A stretch of 64,000 nt of DNA from Xylaria sp. FL1777 (taxonomy: Eukaryota; Ascomycota; Sordariomycetes; Xylariales; Xylariaceae): NCBI GenBank assembly GCA_022578965.1, contig MU400520.1:310001-374000 (forward strand), read 5' to 3'. Shown in pieces: positions 11,091 to 22,905 of this stretch. The position numbers and the translations under genes are program-made. The stretch's first letter is position 1, and every line of letters begins with the position of its first letter. Under the pieces are notes generated by a model. That model was not told the DNA's origin. It was given only the letters and a program-made list of their open reading frames with translations, and searched no databases.

Positions 11091-14000
11091 TCAGCGTGGG
11101 AGAATCCCGGCGCCCTCGGGGATACGTGGTGTCTCTATCCATTGTGATACTCGTTGAACGAATCTTGTTCCTGGCCCATAAAGTGCCTGGGAAGAACTAG
11201 CTATACCCTCAACATCACTTTGATGCGCCATCGTGCCAAGTCCAGGTAATAGTATGGACTTTACGAGCCGTTTATCAATAGGATGTCCGTCGGGCCAAGG
11301 AAAATTCAAACAAACGCTGACGACGTTAATAAAGACCACTTCAATCGCAATCTTAATCACTATAGGTAACGGCATTATAAGAGATTGTGGAGGACGCACA
11401 ACAATTGGGATCAAAACAATAACTGACAAAATAAGAGGGGAAAGGGAAAGTTGTATCGCAGCCATGGTTCCTAGCCCACTGTGAATATTAGGTTGGGAGG
11501 ATAGTAACTTGTAACAGTTCATTGCGTCTGCTTGAGAATTCGAGACAAAAGCCTCAGTGGGCTTCTCTTGCGCACCAAGGATAATAGTTGCCATATCTAA
11601 GGGTGTTATCCAAAGGCGATTCGCCCACCAGCCATTCGGACTATAGCCCAGGTCTATCAAAGCTTCAAGGGCTAGAGGATCGGAATGTAGTACGGCAATC
11701 TTCACGAGATTATATGGGGGCCAATAAGGTCTTTTCCTCATTGTGTGTAGCCCACCTGGGCACTGGCTTTTGTGACCCTGTACCAAGAGCTTCCAGATCT
11801 CTCTGTGGGTCAACGCTGACGCGGAATCTCTTGATTCCTTGCCAATTGCCGCGAAACAGAGCATGAGTAAGTATGTGTCGACGTGGCTTTGTCGAATTGC
11901 TCTGGCACAGAGAAGGTTAAGCAAAAACAAGGCTTGCGAGCGTGCTGATCGATTTACACCGGATTGATGTGGTTTAAGCAAACGTTTCCTACTTTTGAGT
12001 ATCGTGTCATACTTCAATAACCATTCGATTACTGGGAATTTAGACGACGATTCCCATACCCGCTGGTGGATCGAGACAATCAGATACTGCAATGGCTTGA
12101 GGCTCCGATGAAATCCACACAGAGAGAAGAGAATCGCAAGTATGAGGTTCATATTGGTTGGTCGGGGGTGATAGATTTTAGCATTGGGTTCTGCGCCATT
12201 CTGAATCATCAACGCAGCCATATCGTCCCACTGCTGAGAGGCGGCTGTGAGCAACGGAAGCCCAGGCGTGGATGTACCAAGCCAACAATGTTCAAGAAAA
12301 TTTCGAGGGGCCCAGCCATGGGCAGTGTCTATATTTTCTGCATTAAGAAGGCCGAGTAGAGTATTGCTGTGGAATATGAGTTTCATACAGATAACGTTTC
12401 TAGGAAGATATATTATTTGTAACACTTACGCAAAACACAGGTCACGGTGTTGAGATCCCGCAATACTATTCATATATAACAGTGCATAATTCAGCCTCCC
12501 ATCTACGACGAGCAGATTGATCCGACGTAGGGCTTGTATACCGAACCTGTTTCTCGTGGGTAATATCTCATATGAAATTTCTCGACAGCCTGCGAAATCC
12601 CTGCCATCTGGTTCTGGGTAATTAGGATTTGGCTGTATAGACTCATAGGCTAGGTAGAGATGGAGACGAGGAAAGTAAGATGTTACTGCGTCTTCTATCG
12701 GTAAGTGATGTCGACATTTGTAGAACCAAATAAAATCTACGGGGAAATAATCCCCCATCCTCAATGCCTCGGAAGTTCGAGCCTGTAGAAGTAAGCGGAA
12801 GATGTCGTGTTTTCCAGCTGTGATGGATGCGAGGATTGCGTCGACGAGGCCCTGCTTCTGTCTATCGTTAGTGCAACTGGATAATATTGATTGCGAGGTG
12901 GATGTGCCCTCATCAATTGTTAAGCTCTCCAAGATCCGCGGATTGTCGGTGTGTTCAACGGCGCCAAAGGGTGAGAATTGATCCGAGTTTGTGCAAGATT
13001 GGAGCAAGATAGAGACGACTTCTGCATGCCCCCTTTCTATGGCAAAGAAAAGAGCATTACGCTGCTTTCCGCATTTCGTCGTTTGAAAGTTAATACCAAG
13101 TGCCTGTAGCGCGTCGAAACTATGGCCCAGACTAGTCGAATAGTCGCGCCCATGGTACATGCATCGCCAGAAAGCTTCTGGGAAATCAAAGCCGTATGAT
13201 GGGTTGTTGGATACACACCCATTGATCCACATTGAAGCAAGAGTGAAGGTGGCGTTGTGCATCCGAAGTCTTATTTTCGGGAGCCTCAATGATTCCAAAA
13301 CGTCTGGAAAGAATTGCGGAATCATCCTTAACACTCGATAGTTGTTTAGACGGCAGGCCCACCCGATTATTTTATAACAGGTAGATTTCCATAGTAACAC
13401 CTCCCTTGCGGTATTGGTGGAATAATATTGCTTTCTCAAATTTATCAGTACAGTCGCTGGAGTAAGTGCATTCATAGTAATCGCCCGTAGAATAGGGCAA
13501 CCGGGGACTTTGAAATGGACGTCGAAGACCGCGTTGTTTGTGATTTTTTCTGCTGACTCTTGGGTGATGTCGGCGCCATGCTCGACGAGCAAAGAAGCCA
13601 AAGAGTCCACATGCTCGGCTTCAATAGTGTAGAGATAGTGTAAGGCGTTCTCGCCAGAAGCATTCACTAAGGTCGCACTAGCACCTAGGGCAATCAGCTT
13701 CTTAGCAATCGCACACCACCCTGAACGACATGCATAGATTAGAGCTGTGTCCCCATTCCGATCTTGAATATTTAGATCGGTCGACGATAGCACATCGTTC
13801 GTCGATAAGAAGTCGAGGATATTGTCCAATCCCTGCATGACAATCCAATGTAAGAATGTCTGGCCGTGCTCGTTTCGAGATGTGATATAGAAACTCGACT
13901 CGAGTGTCATCATATTGTTATAATCGTATAGGAGCGCGCCAAAATCGTAAGCATTATCTTCTGGATATATTGAAGTAGACTTTCGATAGGCCTGTAGTGC

Positions 14001-15882
14001 ATTTGGATAACTTGTCGACTGGCGGTCTTTTAAGCTCTCAATCGCAGTCCAGGACCCTTTGGCACCAGCGGTCACAAGCCAGGCGTCGATGTGATTTGGA
14101 TCAACAGTATCTCCTAGACCGAACGCTTCGAGAAGGCGAAAGCTTACCGCCTGGGCGGTCAATTCCCCTTCACGCGCTGCGAGGCATAGCCAGTCTCGAG
14201 CCTCGGTCCTGTCTAATTCCACACCAAACCCAGCTGCATAGCATATACAAAGTTCAAAAGCCGCTGCAGCAATTCTTACTTTTGTCTGATTTCTTTCTGT
14301 ATTTTTTGCGGTTTTGGTCAAGGTCGCTACGATCTGGCGTTTCAAAACGTTGCTGAGACCGTTTAACGCTTGGTAGGGTATATCAATCTGCTATATGTGT
14401 GAGTTCGTCTGATATCCTGATAATAGATATGATATCATGACTCACGAGATCCGGGTCCCATGGTTTCGGCGTGTCGAATACCTCACTCAGTTGACGTGAA
14501 GCGAGATCTTCGTTCGATGTTTCAAGGATACATGAACTCTTATCCAATCGACTTGATTATGGTTATCTTCTGTGCAAGAAGAACCGTTGGAAAATGACTT
14601 ACTTGTCTCCATTTTGAGCCCCTAGCACACTGTCAAGGTGACGCCTTTCCGGCTGCAAACTGAGAGTGTCATTAAGCCAAAGTTCCACCAGCAAGATGTC
14701 ACCGGATGTCAAGGTGAGATCTGTACTCATTATATTGTAGAACTCGTCAAGAATGGTAGCCTTGAGGGAATCTTGTTCTTTGAGCCGATTCAGCTCAAGA
14801 CTCCTTTCCTCAGGAATGCCGGCACCAACTTTTTCCAAAATTCGATCAATGATATCAACCCCTGTCACTGTAGAGCCTACCACGATTCCGAAATAGTAAA
14901 TGTCGGTCTTCATCAATAAGTCCGTCGTCAGTTCCTTCTTCCACTCAGGCGCTGCATACTTGGTAGTGCCCCCTATAAGTCCAGTTGAACGACCGGTATT
15001 GAACTGGGAATGGCTAAAGTCCGCGACCTTAGCAATCCATTTGGAATGGATATCCTTAAACATGAGGATATTAGCAAGCTTGACGTCTCCATGGATGATG
15101 CCACATTTGTGAAGAGCTGCGAGGCCACGAGCAATATCACGACAAATATCTCGCTTAGTAGCGAATAAAACATCTGATTCACTGTAGAGAGTTAGAGCAA
15201 ATGTCATCAATAGTTTAAGATGATACTTAAGGTGATGTACAAGGCAGTGTCAATACCTTCTCAAGAAGCCATCTAGTGTACACTCTGCTTGTTCGAGAAC
15301 TAATCCCATTTCCGGACATGCATCTGGCTGCGTCTTTATCAGGTCTATTTTCGAAAAGAAAACATACTTGAATGAATTTACACAGGGTTCATAGCTCCAT
15401 GCCACGCCTAAGATATCAACCACGTTTTTGTGTTGTCTAATATCAGGTATGGTCAGAACTTGCAGCTCTCGTAACATGCCATGTGCCGCAAGTTGAGATA
15501 GTTTATTATTATTATGGACAGTTCCATCTTTTTCGAATTTCAGAGCAGGTGATCTCTTCATAACGACTCTTTGTTGTAGCGGCCCAACTTGAGATCTCTC
15601 TCCTGTTTTCGATTCGTTCTTGCGGAAGGACACGTGGAAAATAGCGCCACTATCGATTGACTCCATTTCCCAGTCGGCAAGCACCTCCATAGGTTGTGCA
15701 TTTTGTCTATATAGAATTGATACGTAGGATAGAATGTCAATGAAGTCGGGGAAACGGTTGCGTCCATTTTGGGTGTGACGAAGAAAGGTGGTGGATGTTC
15801 GCGTGGTCGATCGAGGGTTCATCGGACTGATTCGACCAAAGTCGCGATCTTCGAGCACACTGGCAATAGTATTATTCGCCAT
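11091..15882 (-). CDS. Protein kinase-Sel1-ankyrin protein with hydrophobic C-terminal hairpin, pair 2
   Basis: Five exons (15882-15257, 15181-14603, 14551-14446, 14390-12430, 12366-11091) join in frame to 1515 residues; each boundary keeps the reading phase. The start ATG at 15882 gives MANNTIASVL. The kinase spans residues about 75-380 and keeps K109, E139, D241 and N246 (HGDVKLANIL), D263 (DFS for DFG) and AAPEW; the glycine loop is degenerate. A Sel1-like repeat lies at about 481-517 (CYAAGFGVELDRTEARDWL), and ankyrin repeats run from about 610 (GQTFLHWIVMQGL, GDTALIYACRSG). Residues about 1393-1414 and 1420-1444 are two strongly hydrophobic stretches, so the C-terminus may sit in a membrane. 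It is divergent from the HeLo-pseudokinase at 16409. The architecture parallels the gene at 2100. I infer a sensor kinase; not shown. Confidence 0.85.
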
Positions 15883-16408
15883 GGTAGAACTGGTATTCTC
15901 AAGAAGTGTAAGCTAGAATATGAGAGTAAGGGTTCGATTAGGCACCAGTGGTTTCGTGAGGGTAAGTCGGGCTGAAACGGCTATTCGAGCCTCGCCGCAG
16001 GATCCGCGACATATAAGGACCAGAAGCAGCGACGACAGGACGGTGGTGGGGTTCAGTTAAATCCCTTTTCGTTGATCCAACGCTTGTGTCAGGCATACTA
16101 CAAAAAGTGCACATTTGCACAGCCTGCATGTGAGGTGTAGTAACTACTGGCTGGAGTGGAAGGTATAAATAATTTCTATGCAGGAAGGGCAGAATTGACC
16201 GAAGGAATTGCCTGGGATTGGCTACACCATGTTGGAGTCAAGGCACTTTCAATCGACTGCGTCTGCGATATGGCTGGCGATTGGCACGCGAAAATAGCTG
16301 GCTGGGAGAGCTGTAGGCGAACTAAGTTTTAGCTTATAAGGATCACATATCGCCATAGAACTTGGGACTGGTGATAGGACTGTTACCCCATATGGTAGTC
16401 AAATCAAC
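15883..16408. promoter_or_regulatory. Shared divergent promoter region, pair 2
   Basis: These 526 bp separate the two start codons of the second kinase-ankyrin/HeLo-pseudokinase pair. A TATA-like GGTATAAATAA lies near 16160. No motif obviously shared with the 1738-2099 region was found by eye. Joint regulation is inferred from layout. Confidence 0.45.
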
Positions 16409-18372
16409 ATGGAAGCTATTGGCCTAGTCGCCAGTGTCATTAGCATTGGTCAACTAGCAAAAGGTGTGATCGATCTTTACGAAATCGTATCGGACGTGAA
16501 ACATGCCTGGAAGGAACTTGAAGAAATGCAGGGACTTTTTCGCTTGGAGCGCATGCGGTTTTTTCTCTGGTGCGATTATGTTGGTCTGACCACGCTTACA
16601 CTCCTGAAGCAGAACAGTGGAGAGGAGCCAACGTGGAACGAATTCCTGAGCTCCCGAACCTCAGCTGTATTAAGACAAGAGTGGACTTTGGAAATAATCG
16701 GCACGACACTTAAAAATATCACATGCAACTTCAAGGACGTTGACAAGCTACTTGCAAACTACACAACTAAAAGAGCCCCATCAATCCTCACTCGATTGAC
16801 CGCCAGGCTTAACCAATCGGATGACAGGATACAATTAGCGCTTGCCCATCTTGACCTCTCTAAGGACCGCACCCATTGTGATACTAGCAAAGGCACTTTG
16901 AGAGTGATTAAAAGGTTACCGTGGAGCTTCGTCGATAAAAAGAAATTCCGTACGTTTATAAGCAACTTGCAAGATTTCAACAATGGGCTCGATGCGATTC
17001 TTTCCGGCATTGAGAAGCTGGAATTAAAACGACAGAACGAGCTGCTAGCGACAAGCAGCCCCTTCGGATCGATCATCATGGCTTTGCGGTCAGAAGGGCA
17101 ACGGCCAAACATAGATTCGCGTATCTTAGGATCTTTGCCGCAGCTCCTGGAGTTAAAGGAGAGAGCGTTGATCCTCGATGATGTGAACAACCGGGCTCCT
17201 CTAAATACTATGATTTTCAAGCCGGGATCATATTCAGCCACGCAGGGGCTTCATTTGGTCTTATCCGATATTGAGTTTCAAGAGGCGCAAGACCTTGATC
17301 TGGGCCGACGACTTATAGCTAAGCATGGAGGTCTTCCTTGCTTGGTTGAGTGGAAGTATTATTCACGACGAATCACACCTGACAAGCTAGCGTACATTCG
17401 ACAAAGAACGAGTATGTTAGTATTGCAGTTGCAACAATCGGCGGAAACCCCTGGTTTCAGCATTCTTAACTGCGTCGGTCACTTCGAAGATGATGCTAAT
17501 TTTCGGATCGGCATCGTCTATAAACCCGCCGAACATACGCAATCGATTGAAATAAAGGACCTTGTATCTACCATGCTGGCAGATTGGCGGAGAAGAACGC
17601 TCAGGGACCTTGAATGTCGATTAGCAGTTGCCCGCGCTCTTGTCATGACATTCTTCCGTCTGCATCAAATCAATTGGCTCCACAAGTCCTTTCGTAGCGA
17701 GAACGTCCTGCTTATCAAAAAGAGTGGAAGCGACCAGGATGAGCTTGGTCGCCCTTATATCTGCGGCTTTGACTTCTCTAGGCCGGATAGTAAGTAGTTT
17801 TCTGAGTGGTATTCATTTATCTCAGCCGAGGTTTGATAGAGTTGTTATAGTCTCCATGCTATTAAGAGTTCTTTAGAAGAAAAGCGGCTAATCTAAGTTG
17901 TGCAGTGCCGTATGAACTAAGTGAAAGTATGCCCACACAAATTCGACATTTGAAGTCCGCCCTCGAAGACAGCTTGTACCGTCATCCCGACTTGAGACAA
18001 GAGTCTAGTATTCTCCAAGGCAGCAGAAAAGACGGAGTGGTGCGATACCATAAGTCGTATGATACGTACAGTCTAGGGGTAGTCCTAGTAGAGATTGCGC
18101 AGTGGTGCCCTGCCAAAAAGCTAATCAAGAAAGGAGAATCTCCTATGGAATTCCACAGTAGGCTCCTAACTGACATAGTTCCGGAGCTGCGACATCTCAT
18201 GGGAAGAGCATATCATAATGTAGTAGTTAAATGCATTATGGGCCAATTCGGAGAAAGCCACGGGAGTGAGGGTGAGGAAAGCTCAAATGAAGATTATCAA
18301 AAGCGATCGGAAAAATGGATGAGATCGTTCTTGAAGGACGCTGTGGAAGTCTTCGAACGCCTGGTTCTCTAA
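16409..18372 (+). CDS. HeLo-domain pseudokinase, pair 2
   Basis: Exons 16409-17789 and 17906-18372 (phase 1 intron, GTAAGT donor and CAG acceptor) give 615 residues. The N-terminus MEAIGLVASVISIGQLAKGV and the following helices, with LRVIKRLPWSFVDKKKFRTF near residue 170, are the HeLo domain. From about residue 280 comes a kinase fold. CLVEWKYY carries the probable beta-3 lysine, but the catalytic loop is LHKSFRSENVLLI (no catalytic Asp), and the DFG region reads GFDFSRPD, followed by LYRHPDLRQE and YDTYSLGVVLVEIAQW. It is therefore a pseudokinase. The C-terminus is acidic and helical with no recognisable amyloid motif, so signalling by prion-type templating is not suggested. It is divergent from the kinase-Sel1-ankyrin gene. 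Proposed role, by analogy to MLKL: membrane-active effector. Confidence 0.88.
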
Positions 18373-18931
18373 ACTAGGACATTGAGGGTGGCGGAGATGC
18401 TTGTTGAAATCAAGAGTTAGGGGTGAAGTAAACGGTATTAGAGAGAGCCGAGTTAATACGTATTGGGTATACCGCCATAGGTAGTTATGTATGAACCGCG
18501 AGTTGCTCCATCTTTAGGATTTATCTACATGAACAGCTCAACAGTGGCGAAGGGGTGGATATATCACCGGATTCGAAACCTTTGCTAGTATACTAGTATA
18601 GTACACACCGAGTACCTGGGAGCAATTGGCGATTGCTTGCATACTTGGAATCATATAGAAAGCCCCGGCCTGGAGTTGCGAGGAACACATATTGATATCG
18701 AACAAGACAGAGATCGCAACCGATCGCCTTTCTAAAATGCGGTTCAAAAGTTACGAATTTACTGGGTTAGTATATACGTAGAGTTCCAGAAAAATATAAA
18801 GAGGGGTACATAGCAGGGGGGTACAGGGGTCCTTTGTGGGATGCGTTATAAAATATTGAATAAACGAATTATACTTAACACGTTAAGCACTAGGAAATGT
18901 AAAAGGGGGAATTAAATTGATTGGTAGAAAA
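18373..18931. other. Intergenic between convergent genes
   Basis: Both neighbours end here, so it holds two 3' regions. The only structure seen is a perfect 12-bp palindrome CTAGTATACTAG at 18585-18596. Confidence 0.5.
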
Positions 18932-19986
18932 TTATTGTGACTCTAGCTTTTTGCTTTCTGCGGTGGTAGCCAATAGCCGTCTATCCGTTCCCGTCGATGT
19001 CCATAAGGACGTTAATTTTCTATATGATTGACTAACAAAGAGTAGAGGATGGAAGTTGCGCAATAAAGGTGATAGAGCAGGCAGATTTGCACCCCAGATC
19101 CCAAGTCCCATTTCAATTGTCGCGAGAAGGGTAGGGTTGAGCGTCTCGAAGATAGGTGAAGGTACGGCGGGCTCTCCAGGTGCCGGTTTAAAGTTGAAGC
19201 TAAACCAGCCGTATTTCAGAGCCGCCGAGACGTAAACCAAGCGCGCTATACTAGCCCCAGTTGACCTAGACATCACGTCAGTGCTGCGTGGTGGATGTTG
19301 CTAAAGGAATAGAGATTGTTAGTGACTGACGCGAAGCCTAAGAAAAACACAACGGCCGATGCCCATTTCCTCCTCGTAGACATCTGTAGCCTTGCCACGA
19401 AAACTAATGGTAAGCCAACGACGAGCATATCCGTTAGGACGCTGAAGAGTGCGAAGAAAAACTGCAGGTGGCCTCTCTCAGCACAGCGCTCTCTGGCGGT
19501 ATGCTGGTCTAGGTCAAGCCAGATGAGGTAGAAGTTGGTACCGCAAAGGAAGAGTTGGCCAAAGCTAAACGCGATAGAATAAGCTACGAGAAGCACAATA
19601 GTAGCATTATTGATCCTTCGGAACACCGGCCAGACTCCGAAGATGCGACGGTAAAAGAATGAAAGCGACAGCTTGATCAACCCGAATGCCCAGGCTTCCA
19701 GTATGGGGTTTATCCAGTTGACCTGGAGCGCAATGCGGGCTTGTCGCTGGGATTCGGCCAGCTTGACATCGTCCCCGGCCGTCCCTAAGAGTGCATTCGT
19801 GATCTGAAGGGCCACGGCGCCCGTTACGAACACAACTGCCGCGAAAGCCGTGAAATCGTCGGCAGCTAAGGCGACCCTCACATATCGAGTTCGAACCCAC
19901 AGGCGAGCCGCAGTGAAGGCGATGCCGACGCCAGTTATTGTTGCATAGGTGGGTATCACCTTCTCTGGCGTGTAGGCAGAAGGCAT
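18932..19986 (-). CDS. Rhodopsin-like (SAT4 family) integral membrane protein
   Basis: Exons 19986-19331 and 19265-18932 (intron 19330-19266, phase 2, CTGAC branch site) give 329 residues. Several hydrophobic helices are visible, consistent with the seven-helix fungal rhodopsin domain. Family marks are RLWVRTRYVRVALAADDF near residue 30, the Cys in FLCGTNFYLIW, TDMLVVGLPLVFVARLQM, and the final helix before ASIARLVYVSAAL. These proteins are common in moulds, sit in the plasma membrane and have mostly unknown ligands; they are not retinal proteins. The last 80 residues are a polar cytoplasmic tail. The donor GTCAGT is not ideal, but it is the only one noticed that preserves the frame and the family pattern. 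Confidence 0.8.
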
Positions 19987-22905
19987 TGTTGCTGCGAGTC
20001 CTGAGAGGGAATGTGGTGCAAGAAACGAGTTTGGTATACTACAACTTCTGGAATTGTAAACTCAGTATATATCTCCCTAGCCGACCCCTTCGACGGCCGT
20101 TGAACTGCCCTTCCATTTCGAATTCGATCAGCTTGATCCTTGGACTGCTGCTGGTGGGTTGCGAAGACGGATGAGGTTGCATAGATGATGATGATATATT
20201 CCTTGTCAGCTGTTTGATGTGGTGACAGTGAAGGAAGAGGCCGAGTTGTTGTAGTAATAATATCATGATCACCATCTCCAAGCTCTGCAATTGGTGATCT
20301 GTTATAAAAATAGGATTGCCTGTGGCGTTGTGCTCTTATGCGATCTAGTCTACCTACAGTGGCTACTAAGGAACCGTCTACAAGTACCTACCTAGATACT
20401 TAGTCATTGTAAAAGCAGCTCCTCGGCAGCTTTGAAATTTGTTAAGTTTTATAAGTCCTGATGCCTTCTTTATTCAGTTTTAAGTTAGAATGGTAGCCAT
20501 TTTTAATAAAATATGATATTAATGTATCTAGTGTGCGCATATTCCTCAGATTTAAACTGTATTGAATTGCTTGTAAGTAAGCTCAATTTCGCTCAACATA
20601 GGGATTATTTGTGGCCAACCTAGGCCTTGTACCCGAGTACAGCGTGCTTTTAACGAGTGCCGGCCGCGACTGCGGGGGAGGTGGGAAAAAGTTGGGGCGA
20701 GCCAGATCCCTGGGTAATATGGGCACCTAGGTACCTGGTCTGGGGAAAGCTTCTCCACTTCCACGGAGAGCTTACCTAGGTACTTAGGTCCTGTAATTCT
20801 ATAGTAAGCAGATATAGGCTGCAAGATAGGCTTCATAATTCGTATTCCAGTTGTACTACCCAAGTGCCGGAAATCTTGCCACTCGCAGTTAATTGAGCGC
20901 GATCCCACAAACAGGGGGACTACAACGGCACCCTGAGCCAGATCACCATACGTGCTACCGCATAATTCAGCGATACCAAATCTCACAACGACAAGTTCTT
21001 ACTTTGCTTGACTGTCTCGAATGTTTCTATCTTGATAGACATGAAACAATGAGATTATGTCGAAGTTGGGTTGGTGGGTTTGAGGAAACTGACCATGTTT
21101 CGTTACCATACACTTGGAATTGATCTTAGTGCGAAGAACCAAGTAGTGAAGGATTCTCAGTCTGCACCTGATGCACGGGAAAGGATTTCCTATCTCTCTC
21201 TCAAAATTGTGTCTTTGAGTGCAATACGAACTAAATGCATAGAAAGGGTCCAAGAAAGCAGGCCTACAGTGCATGGATAGGGTCTATAAATAGAGCAAGC
21301 ACCCTCTTGCGTTACTTACCTAAGCTAACCCCTGGCGTCCCAAGGAATGCTAATCGTCCGAGGCAGCCAAGGCAGCGGAGTCACTAAGCGTGAACAATTC
21401 AGGAGAATTACTAGGGAAGCAAGGAGATGATCCTACTAATTCAACGTCCATCTAATAGTGAAAGACTTGAAAATGATATAGAAGCTCTGATTACATCCCT
21501 GGTAAGCTCTATATCAAGCCGCAATTTTTTTAGGATTGGGCCCTGCTGGTGTTGGAAAATTTTGCAGTTATACGATGGCCACCCTAGTCTAACAATGTTG
21601 ACTATGTGCCTTTTGAACGGCGAGAATCTTGACAATAGGCCTTCCGATAATCACACAACATTTAATCTAGCTATCTCTGGAATTTGTAAAGCTCATTCTT
21701 TCAAAAGCACATCATCTCAACTGAAGCAGCGCAGTCTCAATCTTCAACGAGGGCAACCGGTTCACCCAGTCAGAACTTAACAAGAGCGCATCGCCGACAC
21801 CGACTTGTTTGAGAAATTAACTCTTGCGGGCAGAGAATCCAGGAGTAGGGTTAATATTGTCGGAACAGCTATCTCTCACTAGAATTTTTCAAGAGCCAGA
21901 GGAACTAAAGTATATTCTTGCGAGCAGTGGCTCCCACAAGCGAAGCAAGTCTAAGAATGGCCTTCTGACTTGTTTTTACCTAATTTGAGCTCTGATTTCG
22001 GTGTATTTGACTGATTTAGCTGACTTCCGTACTTACCTTGGGCCAGATCCAATAAATTAAATAATCCCAATAACTATTTTTGGGCAATTGAGCATAGTTT
22101 GGAAGGTCTGATTGCGATGATTACGAATCTATTGAGATAATAATGCTAAATGAGAAGCGCGAGTAGCCTCCGCCGGAAGACTTCAATTAGCAATTGCAGC
22201 AACCTTTTCTTATATTGTGTAAAAAAAAAATAGGGGAAAATCTAGAAAATCATTTATGATCAAAGCACACTTCTACTTTTTTGCAGCCCCTAAGTAGTCT
22301 AAGATTTATCTCGAAAGAAATATGGCGATCTGTATTGTGGGTTTTATGACTGTTAGAATCGGCGTCTGTGTGCCGAGGAGTAACGCCCCCGCTAGTCCAA
22401 AATTGCGCCAACTCTTCTTGGAAAGGTGCTCTACATAACCACTGGAGCTTCATTCACTTACGGCTCGCAAGCTACGACTCACAAGCAAAACAATATTTCG
22501 CCTGCCTTAGAAATTATTAAACCCAGCAAAACAAGATAAACGTTTTAGAGTTACATATCAATTAAACATGAACTTGAATTTGTCGTTAATTGTTTACAAT
22601 TGCACCCATGGATGGGGAACTAAGGTCTCGCAATTCTTATGAAATAAAAACGACAGCTGCAGCGCCTCTAGACACTAAAGCAGTAGGTATTTCAACAAAT
22701 GTGCTGTCAGATGTATCTGAGGCCATGCTCCTAACAACAATACCGACAGCCAATTAGGACATTCTTAACACGCACTTGTGATTTACAGGCGAGGGTACCG
22801 CAATGTGATGAAGGAGTTTTCATTTTTAGAGTATATATTATGAAGTACTAAGGCTGGTAGTTACGGGTGACCTTGTCCTTACAACCTCTCAGAATTCTTC
22901 TCACT
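19987..22905. other. 2.9 kb gene-poor stretch
   Basis: No gene is supported. ACCTAGGT occurs at 20725-20732 and 20774-20781. Near 21535-21560 a short frame reads GPAGVGK, like a Walker A loop, but stops at once; see the rejected list. The last 700 bp become A+T rich without clear repeats. Confidence 0.45.

Noticed and set aside
21427..21780. Walker A-like GPAGVGK in a short frame
   Set aside because: It stops a few residues later, nothing downstream resembles an AAA or NACHT core, and one loop alone can arise by chance. A fossil ATPase is possible but not supported.
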